64,000 nt of DNA. Origin: Fusibacter tunisiensis. Lineage in GTDB: Bacteria; Bacillota; Clostridia; Peptostreptococcales; Acidaminobacteraceae. Shown here piece by piece: positions 7,993 to 16,508 of this stretch (positions within the stretch are counted from its first letter, which is position 1; every line of letters begins with the position of its first letter). Position numbers and translations under genes: made by a program. A model generated the notes under the pieces. That model was not told where the DNA came from. It ran no database searches and worked only from the letters and a program-made list of their open reading frames with translations. Where the stretch lies: NCBI RefSeq assembly GCF_016908355.1, contig NZ_JAFBDT010000007.1, forward strand, positions 1 to 64,000, written 5' to 3'.

Positions 7993-10251
7993 CTACTCCC
8001 TTTTCATATCAACGTCACACGCTTTTGTCAGTTGAACTGACTGGCCATATACTTTGATTTCCATTGGCGCACCAACTTTTAAAGCCAAATGGATACGCTC
8101 AGTAACCCGAACTGAAATCAAACGATTTCTATAGCGAATGTTAAAGCTGTATCCTGTCCAATCTTTAGGCAAAATCGGTCTCAAGTGGAGGCCATCATCC
8201 TTATGTCTAAAACCTGCAAAACCAGCCAACAAGGTGAGCACAGTGCCACTAATATTTGCCATATGGAGGCCATCTTTTGTATTGCCATGCCGATCTTCTA
8301 AATCCAACATGACAGAGTCCTCAAAATAAGCATAGGCCTTGTCCCTATTTCCACGTCTAGCGGCCATAATACCATATATACAGCTTGAAAGAGATGAGTC
8401 GTGGGTCGTTATCTGCTCATAGTAATCAAAGCCTCTAAAAATACTGGCTTCATCTGCATATTCTTCAAGCATAAAATGGGCGAGAATTGTATCTGCCTGC
8501 TTCAAAACTTGATGCCTATAAATGGTAAGCGGGTGATAATGTAAAAGGAGGGGACGTTTCTGAAAGTTTTCATTTTCAAACGGCCAGACTGGTTTCTTTA
8601 AAAAGTTGGCATCCTGTGCATAAATTCCAAGTTGATCATCATAAGGTAGATACATTTGATTGGAAGCAGCCAGCATGTGCTCAACCTCTTCCGCATTCAT
8701 GTTTAGCTTAACCCTTAACGCTTCAAATTGAGTTTTAATGGTAGGGTCGAGACTGGCCCCAAGCATTTGATACAAATCATGTGCCCACTTTAAATGGTAT
8801 TTGGCCATTGCGTTGGTATAATAATTGTCATTTACAATAGCCGTATACTCATCCGGACCCGTCACACTGTGAATGTGAAATAAGCCATCCTTAAAATTAC
8901 CAATTTCCATCCAAATTCGGGCTGTTTCAAGTATAACTTCTACACCTGTTCCAACAAGAAAGTTAATGTCTTCTGTATACAGGTAATATTGGATAAAGGC
9001 ATGTGCTATATCTGCATTAATATGGTACTGAGCCGTTCCAGCTGGAAAATAGCCTGAACACTCAATCCCCGATATCGTTCGCCAAGCATAAGCTGCCCCT
9101 TTTTCATGACCGAGTTCAAGGGCTCTTTGGCGCGCAGCATCGAGGATACGAGCTCTGTATTCAAGCAAATGCTTCACCCGTTCCGGCTGATTGATGAGCA
9201 GAATTGGAATCACGTAAATTTCAGTATCCCAGAAATAATGGCCTTCATACCCCTCGCCAGACAAGCCTTTTGCAGAAATATTGGAAAAGGCATCGGTCCC
9301 TACAGATTGTAGCAATTGGTACATCATAAATCGAACCGCTCTTTGGTCCCGCATGTTGCCTTCAATTTCAATATCAGCCAAACGCCAATACTCATCCAAG
9401 TAGTTGACTTGTCTTTTTTCCAAATTACTGACGTCTTCATGGGCCAACATTTCAAAAGCTGCCTCTGTTGGGTTTTCAAATCTTAAACTGTCTGTAAAGG
9501 CACAGAGTTTTTCCAAAACCAAATGTTGCTTGCCTTCCACAGTTGTATGAATTGCACTGGTTTCAGAAGCGTATGAAATGTCAACTGGCGCATCCGAATA
9601 AACCATATGTTTTACAACTGTCGCTTGTTGCAAATTGGTATTAGATGTTTCAAGTGTTACAAAAGATTCAGCATCTGTATGTCCTAATTTAAGAATCGTC
9701 ATCAATTTTGTGTGACCTGCACCTGTTCTAGGGTCTGCTGGATTGCTATAGTTTTCAACACCACCTTCAAGAACACTTTCGAGGCGAATCGCACCATCAT
9801 AAATAACTTCAATGCGATACAAAAATAAGTGTGGATTCACAAGAGAGGCCATTCTCGTGAATTTCAAATGGCCTTTATACCCACTTGATGTCATAAAAAC
9901 ATAGCTTCTTTCAGATGTCCCCTTATGATAATCCAGATGCCTATAATAGGTTTCAAATTTGCCTTCTATCAACTGTACTGGCTCATCATCAAGCCAAATC
10001 TTACACGTTTGAGTGTCTGCAATTCTAGGTTGCTTATCCTGTACAATCGGCAAGCCGTATGCCATTTCAGCATGCTGCATTGGAACGCGATCGAACAGTC
10101 CATTAATATAAGTGCCTCGAATGGTGTCCCCACTTGGGTACCCTTCTTCAAAGCATCCACGTACACCGACGTAGCCATTTCCAACCATGAAAAGGCTTTC
10201 TTCAATCACCTGCCGGGAAGGCGTATAATAATTTTGGGTCAATCGCCACAT
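7993..10251 (-). CDS. Glycoside hydrolase family 65 disaccharide phosphorylase
   Basis: A 752-residue GH65 enzyme with the N-terminal beta-sandwich, linker, (alpha/alpha)6 catalytic barrel and short C-terminal beta domain of the family. The general acid is Glu468 in GPDEYT; other family segments are VGNGYVGVRG near the start, GLSGEGYEGHYFWDTE and HDSSLSSCIYG. Members phosphorolyse alpha-glucosides (maltose, trehalose, kojibiose, nigerose) to beta-glucose 1-phosphate plus glucose, with inversion. Which disaccharide is used cannot be read from the sequence. The neighbouring beta-phosphoglucomutase handles the product. No signal peptide, so it acts on imported sugar. Start ATG 10251 with a GAGGC site eight bases upstream. 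Confidence 0.92.
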   Translation of the reverse strand: MWRLTQNYYTPSRQVIEESLFMVGNGYVGVRGCFEEGYPSGDTIRGTYINGLFDRVPMQHAEMAYGLPIVQDKQPRIADTQTCKIWLDDEPVQLIEGKFETYYRHLDYHKGTSERSYVFMTSSGYKGHLKFTRMASLVNPHLFLYRIEVIYDGAIRLESVLEGGVENYSNPADPRTGAGHTKLMTILKLGHTDAESFVTLETSNTNLQQATVVKHMVYSDAPVDISYASETSAIHTTVEGKQHLVLEKLCAFTDSLRFENPTEAAFEMLAHEDVSNLEKRQVNYLDEYWRLADIEIEGNMRDQRAVRFMMYQLLQSVGTDAFSNISAKGLSGEGYEGHYFWDTEIYVIPILLINQPERVKHLLEYRARILDAARQRALELGHEKGAAYAWRTISGIECSGYFPAGTAQYHINADIAHAFIQYYLYTEDINFLVGTGVEVILETARIWMEIGNFKDGLFHIHSVTGPDEYTAIVNDNYYTNAMAKYHLKWAHDLYQMLGASLDPTIKTQFEALRVKLNMNAEEVEHMLAASNQMYLPYDDQLGIYAQDANFLKKPVWPFENENFQKRPLLLHYHPLTIYRHQVLKQADTILAHFMLEEYADEASIFRGFDYYEQITTHDSSLSSCIYGIMAARRGNRDKAYAYFEDSVMLDLEDRHGNTKDGLHMANISGTVLTLLAGFAGFRHKDDGLHLRPILPKDWTGYSFNIRYRNRLISVRVTERIHLALKVGAPMEIKVYGQSVQLTKACDVDMKRE

Positions 10252-10268
10252 AATATGCCTCAGTTTCT

Positions 10269-11354
10269 CTAATATCTCAACGAGCTTCCAGATTCAGGAT
10301 CAAACAAATGCAATTTATTAGGATCAAAAACGGCGTACATAACATCGCCCATTTTAAGTGCACTTGAAGCCTCAGCTTTCATAATGTATTGTTTTTCACC
10401 AATCTTAAAGTATACATTTAAGTCGCTTCCCAAAAGTTCGGTCATCTCCACAATTGCCTCAACGCCTTCATTTGACTGTCCACTTCTTATATCTTCAGGA
10501 CGGATTCCCATAACAAGTGGTTTATTGTTCATTTTCTTTGCTTCAACTGATTTTGCAAGTTCATCTGTCAATAGAAAGACTTGATCGCCAACTTTAAGAT
10601 TTTTATTGTCTGTTACAAGGCCATCAAAAAAGTTCATTTGAGGTGCACCAATAAAGCCAGCCACAAACATATTAGCTGGTGCGTTGTAAATGGTTCTTGG
10701 ATCTGCAACTTGCTGGACTTCGCCACCATTCATAACGCAAATCCGGGTTCCCATGGTCATGGCTTCTGTCTGATCATGTGTAACATAGATAAATGTCGTC
10801 TCCAACTCCTTATGAAGTTTAATAAGTTCTGCACGCATTTGAACCCGCAATTTAGCATCGAGATTGGACAAGGGCTCATCCATCAAGAAAACTTCAGGTT
10901 TTCTTACAATCGCACGGCCTAATGCCACACGTTGACGTTGACCACCAGAAAGTTGCTTGGGTTTCCTTTTTAAAAGCCCATCTATATCCAGTATCTTAGC
11001 TGCTCTTTCAATACGTTCATTAATTTCAGCTTTTGGGGTTTTAGACAGTTTGAGACCAAAAGCCATGTTATCATATACAGACATATGTGGGTATAGGGCA
11101 TAGTTTTGAAACACCATTGCTATGTTTCGATCTTTTGGAGAGACATCGTTTACCTTTTGGTCTCCAATGTACATTTCGCCACTGCTAATGTCCTCGAGTC
11201 CGGCTATCATTCTCAGTGTTGTGGTTTTCCCGCATCCAGACGGTCCAACAAATATCATAAATTCCTTATCTGCAATTTCAAGATTCACCTCTTTAACCGC
11301 ATGAAATCCATTTGGATAAATTTTATTGATGCCATCGATTTTTACATTTGCCAT
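10269..11354 (-). CDS. Sugar ABC transporter ATP-binding protein (MsmK/UgpC/MalK type)
   Basis: A 361-residue ATPase of the carbohydrate CUT1 class. Walker A is GPSGCGKTT (from about residue 37), the signature LSGGQRQRVALGRA, Walker B VFLMDEPLSNLD and the H-loop VTHDQTEA. A C-terminal TOBE/regulatory region follows from about residue 240 and contains MGIRPEDI. It powers the MalF/MalG-like permeases encoded upstream in the same locus. In Firmicutes such an ATPase often serves several CUT1 transporters, but its position here between kinase and phosphorylase suggests a dedicated role. The ATG at 11354 follows GGAGGAAG. Confidence 0.95.
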   Translation of the reverse strand: MANVKIDGINKIYPNGFHAVKEVNLEIADKEFMIFVGPSGCGKTTTLRMIAGLEDISSGEMYIGDQKVNDVSPKDRNIAMVFQNYALYPHMSVYDNMAFGLKLSKTPKAEINERIERAAKILDIDGLLKRKPKQLSGGQRQRVALGRAIVRKPEVFLMDEPLSNLDAKLRVQMRAELIKLHKELETTFIYVTHDQTEAMTMGTRICVMNGGEVQQVADPRTIYNAPANMFVAGFIGAPQMNFFDGLVTDNKNLKVGDQVFLLTDELAKSVEAKKMNNKPLVMGIRPEDIRSGQSNEGVEAIVEMTELLGSDLNVYFKIGEKQYIMKAEASSALKMGDVMYAVFDPNKLHLFDPESGSSLRY

Positions 11355-11367
11355 GGATTACTTCCTC

Positions 11368-12297
11368 CTAATTTGATTTCTTTTTAAGGGCAGTTAATGC
11401 TCCATACGCTGTACAGACATCCGCTGCAATTTCATTTGCTTTTATTGCAATTTCCCGAATTTTATCCGGATTGTGTATCATTTCAAAAATAGATTCCAAT
11501 TTAGATAGTTCATAAATCATGCTGCCAATAAAGGCATCTCCTGCACCAGTTGTATCTACAACAGCCACTTTTTTTGTGGGGACATGAAGATCATAGGTGC
11601 GATTGAAAAGTCGTGCCCCTTCTCCACCGAGTGTGATTGCAAATAAACCTTTATACTTCTGCTTTAAGGATTCAATTGCCCTCTCAAGTGTGTTTTCCCC
11701 AGTTACAATCAAGGCTTCTTCATCGCTTAATTTAATCAGATGGGCTGACTTCATAAAAGGTTCGATCACCTTCACAAACTTATTTTGATTTTCCGTCCAA
11801 AAGGCACTTCTATAATTGGGGTCAAAGACAATAAACTTACTTTGACGCTCTGCCATATCTAAAACTTGATGATAGGTTTTGTTAAGGGCACCCTCTAAAA
11901 AAGCAGTCGCTGCGCCAAAATGGAAAATATCATAGGTGCCCAGGTCTTTTTCATTGAGTTCAAGATCCGCATCTGCCCCTCTAATAAAGTTGAAATCTCT
12001 GTCACCATTGTCTTCAACAGAAACAAAGGCCAAGGTTGTTGCCTTGTGGCTTCGCTGCATGAGAGTCGTGTCTACACAATAGGATTCCACTGTATTTCGT
12101 AAAAATTCACCAAACCCATCATTTCCAACTGAACTCAGTAGGCTACAGTCTCCACCCAAAGCGCCAATTGTGCAAGCCACATTTCCGGGCGCGCCGCCTG
12201 GCTTCATCATAAAAGATGTTTGATTCGCAATTTTCTTGCCTGCTGAACTTCCAATAAAATCAATTAAAAGCTCACCGATACAAACAATTGACTTCAT
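11368..12297 (-). CDS. PfkB-family carbohydrate kinase, probably fructokinase
   Basis: A 309-residue ribokinase-family kinase. It carries the N-terminal substrate-binding GGAPGNVACTIGALG segment and the C-terminal catalytic DTTGAGDAFIGSM motif with the base aspartate. Full family length. In an operon with an amylosucrase-type GH13 enzyme, the natural substrate is fructose released from sucrose. This is inferred from context; other hexoses are possible. The ATG at 12297 follows GGAGGC; 11 bases separate it from the lacI-type regulator gene. Confidence 0.88.
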   Translation of the reverse strand: MKSIVCIGELLIDFIGSSAGKKIANQTSFMMKPGGAPGNVACTIGALGGDCSLLSSVGNDGFGEFLRNTVESYCVDTTLMQRSHKATTLAFVSVEDNGDRDFNFIRGADADLELNEKDLGTYDIFHFGAATAFLEGALNKTYHQVLDMAERQSKFIVFDPNYRSAFWTENQNKFVKVIEPFMKSAHLIKLSDEEALIVTGENTLERAIESLKQKYKGLFAITLGGEGARLFNRTYDLHVPTKKVAVVDTTGAGDAFIGSMIYELSKLESIFEMIHNPDKIREIAIKANEIAADVCTAYGALTALKKKSN

Positions 12298-12307
12298 AAT
12301 GCCTCCA

Positions 12308-13312
12308 TTATTTTTCTGTACTCTGTCTAATAATCAACCGATGTGATAAAGTTATAAATCGATCTTGAGGTGTTTTTTGTTTGTGTTCTATCATATCGAT
12401 CAAACGGTGTATGGCAATTCTCCCTTTTTCTTCAAAGGGTTGACGGACTGTGGTTAACGCAGGGTTGTACATTTTTGCAATTTGAACATCATCAAACCCA
12501 ATAAAAGCAATTTCATCCGGAACTTGGTAGCCTTGGTCTAGGGCGCACTTCATAGCCCCGATGGCCATTAGGTCACTTGAACAAAAAACTGCCGTTGGTA
12601 TGGGCGATCTTTTTATAAGAGCCGTCATTCCAGAATACCCTTCATCAAATGAATACCAGCCCTCAACCACTCTTTCAGGACAAAAGAGACCCAGTGGCTC
12701 AAGTACTGATTTATAAGCGTCAAATCTCATTTTGCCGGCATAGGGGTCACTTAAAGGTCCCCTGATCATACCAATACGTTTATGTCCCAAATCCACGAGG
12801 TACTGTGTCGCTTCTGAAGCCGCTTTATAATTATCAATTTGAACCACAGGAATAGACTCGACACTACTTTCCGTACCAATCATAACAACTGGCTTTCCGA
12901 AATTGGCTAGCTCTTTCTGAAACGCTTCATCCCCATGATCGGTCACTAAGATGAGACCATCAACCCCTTTTTCTTTCAATATGTTAATGTGTCTAATTTT
13001 CATTTCAACATCAAAGTCGGTTGCTGTAATTAAAAGCGAATAATCATGTGCTCTTAAATAACTTTCAATACCAGAAATAATTCTGGAAAAAACAGGATTT
13101 GCCAAATCCGGTAATATCATACCAATCAGGTGGGTTTTGCTTAAAGATAAGCTTCTTGCCACAGCATTGGGTTTAAAATTTGTATTTTCAATAACTTCAA
13201 GCACTCTTTGACGAACGTCATCACTTACTGGCTTGGAATTGTTGAGTACACGTGAAACGGTTGCTTTTGAAACGCCTGCAAGTTCGGCAATTTCTTTTAT
13301 TGTAATTTTCAC
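12308..13312 (-). CDS. LacI family transcriptional regulator of the sugar locus
   Basis: A 334-residue LacI/GalR regulator. The N-terminal helix-turn-helix is IAELAGVSKATVSRVLNN and is followed by the hinge helix NAVARSLS; residues 60-330 form the periplasmic-binding-like sugar sensor domain. It starts at GTG 13312 with GGAGG five bases upstream. It is encoded inside the operon it most likely controls. The two copies of GAAACCGGTTTC in the promoters at 16472-16500 and 18346-18374 have the form of LacI-family operators and are its likely targets, which would make it autoregulated. Confidence 0.93.
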   Translation of the reverse strand: MKITIKEIAELAGVSKATVSRVLNNSKPVSDDVRQRVLEVIENTNFKPNAVARSLSLSKTHLIGMILPDLANPVFSRIISGIESYLRAHDYSLLITATDFDVEMKIRHINILKEKGVDGLILVTDHGDEAFQKELANFGKPVVMIGTESSVESIPVVQIDNYKAASEATQYLVDLGHKRIGMIRGPLSDPYAGKMRFDAYKSVLEPLGLFCPERVVEGWYSFDEGYSGMTALIKRSPIPTAVFCSSDLMAIGAMKCALDQGYQVPDEIAFIGFDDVQIAKMYNPALTTVRQPFEEKGRIAIHRLIDMIEHKQKTPQDRFITLSHRLIIRQSTEK

Positions 13313-13338
13313 GGGGACCTCCTATCCATGTGTGACGG

Positions 13339-14199
13339 TTACTTAATTGATCCTGAAACCATGCCCTTGATAATGTGTTTTTGGCCAATAATAAAACCAA
13401 CAATAATTGGCGCTGCAGCCATTAGGACAGCAGTCATAATCAGATCCCATTTTTTAACAAATGAGCCTGCAAATGCAGATATGGCAAGTGGTATGGTTTG
13501 AATGTCCTGTCCAACACCCAGTATAAGCGATGGCAAGAGAAAATCATTCCAAATCCAAATGGCATTCAAGATGCTTATGGTTACAAAAATTGGCTTTAGA
13601 ATCGGCATTATAATCTTGAAAAATATTTGAGGTTTGGAGCATCCATCAATTAAAGCTGCCTCTTCCAGTTCAAGTGGGATTGATTTTATAAACCCATGGA
13701 ACATAAATACAGCTAAAGGTGCCCCGAATCCAATATAGGCAAATATCATCCCATGATAGGTTCTTAGCATTTGGAGCCCAACTGTTTCGTTAATCATCCG
13801 GAATAAGGAGACCAGTGGAAACATAACCACTTGAAATGGAATAATGAGTCCGCTGATGAAAATTAGAAAGATCACCGTTGAAGATCGCGTTTTTCGTCTA
13901 ACCAAAACCCAAGCAGCCATAGCAGAGAAAACAGATATAGAAAGCAAGGACAGAGTGGTTATAATCACTGAAGAAAAAACACTTTTAGAGTACTTGATAC
14001 TTGGACTTGTCCAAATTTCTTTGATGTTTTCAAAAAGCTGCGTCCAACGTACCGGAAGGGATGTTGGGTCCGTCATAATTTCCAGCGACGCTTTAGCGGA
14101 GTTAATCACAACAATAACAAAAGGAAAAGTTGTCAACAAAAACAAGACGACTGTTATGACTGTTAAAATGAATTTTACAAGCTTTTTTTTGTTTTTCAT
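13339..14199 (-). CDS. Sugar ABC transporter permease (MalG type)
   Basis: A 286-residue inner-membrane permease with six predicted helices; the first is at about 10-32. It has the CUT1 EAA-loop ELEEAALIDGCSKPQIFFK, which contacts the ATPase. It pairs with the MalF-type permease: the upstream gene's stop TAA overlaps this ATG as TAATG, so translation is probably coupled. It imports the oligosaccharide delivered by the lipoprotein encoded two genes upstream. Confidence 0.94.
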   Translation of the reverse strand: MKNKKKLVKFILTVITVVLFLLTTFPFVIVVINSAKASLEIMTDPTSLPVRWTQLFENIKEIWTSPSIKYSKSVFSSVIITTLSLLSISVFSAMAAWVLVRRKTRSSTVIFLIFISGLIIPFQVVMFPLVSLFRMINETVGLQMLRTYHGMIFAYIGFGAPLAVFMFHGFIKSIPLELEEAALIDGCSKPQIFFKIIMPILKPIFVTISILNAIWIWNDFLLPSLILGVGQDIQTIPLAISAFAGSFVKKWDLIMTAVLMAAAPIIVGFIIGQKHIIKGMVSGSIK

Positions 14200-15104
14200 T
14201 ACATTTCAACCTCCCTTTTCTTGTTATAGTAAACCTGTCCAATCGAAACTACTGAAAGTACCAAGAAGAATACGATTGCCCGTGCCTGACCTTCAGCCAT
14301 ATTATTGTATTTAAAGGCAACATTGTAAATATGGACCGCTAATAACTCGGTGGAATTCACCACAGCCCCTTGATAAATATCTGTTGGACCACCTGCTGTT
14401 AATGCGACAATAATATCGTATTGTTTAAATGAATTTACCAAAGTTAAAAATGACGTAATGGTGAATGCCTGCGCAATCATTGGCATTGTTATGTTCCAAA
14501 ACTTTTGAAAAAAGTTGGCTCCGTCTATTTCGCTTGCTTCAAGAAGTTCCTGCGGTACGTTTAAGAGCGCAGCCACATAAATCATCATGATATACCCAGC
14601 ATATTGCCAAGTATAGGCTAATATGAGCCCAAAAAGTGTTAAATTAGGATCTGCCAAGATCATTAATTCTTCCAAGAAATTGATGCCGTAGGAAGCGCCA
14701 ATTGCGGGCACAACACTTTTGAAAATAAATTGCCAAATATAACCGAGGACCAAGCCCCCAATGAGATTTGGAATAAAGAAACCTGCTCTAAAGAAATTTC
14801 TAAACCTAATTTCCCGTGTAACCAAAAATGCAAAAACCAAGGCAACAAAGTTAATGGATAAAACACTGAGCAGTGTAAACAAAAAAGTTCTAATAAATGA
14901 ATATCGAAATGCCAAGTTTGAAAACATGGCCTTGTAGTTATCAAGTCCGACCCAGTTTGTTTTAAGTCCTGCAACCGCTGTCCAATCTGTCATAGAATAA
15001 TAAAGGCCCATAAAGAATGGCACAATCACCACGACGACAAATGAAATCAAGGCAGGCGCAAGAAATAACCAAAAGACCAGCTTGTCTTTACCGTGTTTAT
15101 TCAT
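14199..15104 (-). CDS. Sugar ABC transporter permease (MalF type)
   Basis: A 301-residue permease with six predicted helices and the CUT1 EAA-loop ELLEASEIDGANFFQKF. It is shorter than enterobacterial MalF because it lacks the large periplasmic insert, as is usual in Firmicutes. It partners the adjacent MalG-type protein. A strong hairpin terminator lies between this gene and the binding-protein gene before it, so it is probably translated from a partial read-through transcript. The ATG at 15104 follows GGAGAG. Confidence 0.94.
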   Translation of the reverse strand: MNKHGKDKLVFWLFLAPALISFVVVVIVPFFMGLYYSMTDWTAVAGLKTNWVGLDNYKAMFSNLAFRYSFIRTFLFTLLSVLSINFVALVFAFLVTREIRFRNFFRAGFFIPNLIGGLVLGYIWQFIFKSVVPAIGASYGINFLEELMILADPNLTLFGLILAYTWQYAGYIMMIYVAALLNVPQELLEASEIDGANFFQKFWNITMPMIAQAFTITSFLTLVNSFKQYDIIVALTAGGPTDIYQGAVVNSTELLAVHIYNVAFKYNNMAEGQARAIVFFLVLSVVSIGQVYYNKKREVEM

Positions 15105-15132
15105 AAGCTCTCCTTTTTATCATCTTGATAAA

Positions 15133-15160
15133 AAAAAGGGTGCTCTAAAACACCCTTTTT
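15133..15160 (-). terminator. Intercistronic attenuating terminator after the binding-protein gene
   Basis: A perfect ten-base stem AAAAAGGGTG (15133-15142) / CACCCTTTTT (15151-15160) has an eight-base loop. On the minus strand it is followed by further T residues. Located right after the solute-binding gene, it should reduce downstream expression and leave the binding protein in excess. Confidence 0.8.
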
Positions 15161-15169
15161 CAACAACGT

Positions 15170-16417
15170 TTACTTGATTTCAGCAATTTTAGCAGCTAAT
15201 TGATCAATGAAGCCTTGTTTGTCTAGGTCGCCTTTGGCAAAACTCTCATAAAGAGGTCCAATCGTTCCCATTCCAAATCCATCAGGCATATCATTTTGAA
15301 GCCATGTATAAGATTTTCCTGCTGACAACCACTTGGCAGCGCTTGCTGAAAGTGGTGTATCAGGTGTTAATGTAACGTTAGTAAATGCAGGTACCATTTT
15401 TGCTTCATTAACCATGTAATTATGGCCAGTTTCATTAGTTGCCATATAATTCAAAAATGCTTTTGCTGCTTCAGCATTTTCACTGTCTTTGTTGATGACA
15501 TAAAATGATGGTGCACCAATGAAAATTGCGTCATGTTCACCTTTAACGGAAGCATGTGGTGCAAATCCCATTTCAAAAGTTACGCCATTATCAACCAACC
15601 ATGGATCAATCCAGTTACCTTGATGGATAAAAGCCGCTTGCTCTGTAGCAAACTGACCTACTTGAGCATCGTAGTTTCCTGTCAACAGTACAGTTGGATC
15701 TGCATAATTGAAAAGAAGTTCAACCCAGTCAGCATATTCAGTCAATCTCGCCATATCTGCTTCACCACTGTTTAATTTATCAAGCACAGTGGTATCTCCG
15801 TATGAAAGACCTGCTGAAAGGTATCCGTTAAAATTGTGAAGTCCTGTAACCCATCTCATGTCAGGTCCTGCTGCCATTGCAACAACGGATTTGATGCCAA
15901 GCTGATCTTTCATACTGTCAATTTTTTCAAATGCAGCTTGATATGCTTCTTGAGATGTTAATGACGCTGGATCTACACCTGCTTCTTCAAGCATTGCAAC
16001 ATTGTACGCCATTCCCCACGCTTCAACAGCAACTGGGAAGCCGTATGTTTGTCCATCCACTACAAATTCAAGTGTTGTTAAATCCATCCACTCTTCACCC
16101 TCAAAAGGTGTGAGTTTAGATTCCCAAGTGTTGTAGCCACCCATACCTTCGATAACGAAGATATCAGGTTGACGGTCTGATTGAAATTCTGCTTTCAAAT
16201 TTTCCGCGTATGGGGAATCCCCACCGGAAGTCTTTACAACCACTTCAACACCAGTTGCCTCTTTATAAGCAGCCGCAAATGCAGAAAGTTGGTCGTGAAT
16301 TTCAACCTTGTTTTGATAGATAACAACTGTCTCCGCTTCATCAGATCCTTGACTACAACCGGCCAATAGACCAATCGAAAGCATTAAGACCATTAAAAGT
16401 GCAAAAATCTTCTTCAT
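15170..16417 (-). CDS. Sugar ABC transporter solute-binding lipoprotein
   Basis: A 415-residue extracellular binding protein of the CUT1 class. The signal peptide ends in the lipobox LLAGC, with lipidated Cys at about residue 21, followed by an acidic linker and the two-lobe binding fold (QPDIFVIEG, YGFPVAVEAWGMAYN). It catches the sugar outside the cell and delivers it to the MalF/MalG permeases. It is the first transporter gene after its own promoter and operator (16472-16500), and a terminator follows it directly. The ATG at 16417 has an AAGGGGGAA ribosome binding site. Confidence 0.93.
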   Translation of the reverse strand: MKKIFALLMVLMLSIGLLAGCSQGSDEAETVVIYQNKVEIHDQLSAFAAAYKEATGVEVVVKTSGGDSPYAENLKAEFQSDRQPDIFVIEGMGGYNTWESKLTPFEGEEWMDLTTLEFVVDGQTYGFPVAVEAWGMAYNVAMLEEAGVDPASLTSQEAYQAAFEKIDSMKDQLGIKSVVAMAAGPDMRWVTGLHNFNGYLSAGLSYGDTTVLDKLNSGEADMARLTEYADWVELLFNYADPTVLLTGNYDAQVGQFATEQAAFIHQGNWIDPWLVDNGVTFEMGFAPHASVKGEHDAIFIGAPSFYVINKDSENAEAAKAFLNYMATNETGHNYMVNEAKMVPAFTNVTLTPDTPLSASAAKWLSAGKSYTWLQNDMPDGFGMGTIGPLYESFAKGDLDKQGFIDQLAAKIAEIK

Positions 16418-16471
16418 TTTTGTTCCCCCTTGTCTGGTTTGTTTGACTTAGATTAAGTACCTGTCACTTAT

Positions 16472-16500
16472 ATTATAGGAAACCGGTTTCACATTTGCAA
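16472..16500 (-). promoter_or_regulatory. Promoter with embedded LacI-type operator (binding-protein gene)
   Basis: On the minus strand: -35 TTGCAA (16500-16495), a 17-base spacer, -10 TATAAT (16477-16472). The spacer holds the perfect palindrome GAAACCGGTTTC (16479-16490). Repressor bound here would directly block RNA polymerase. The layout is the same as at 18346-18374. Confidence 0.85.
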
Positions 16501-16508
16501 CCCTTTTT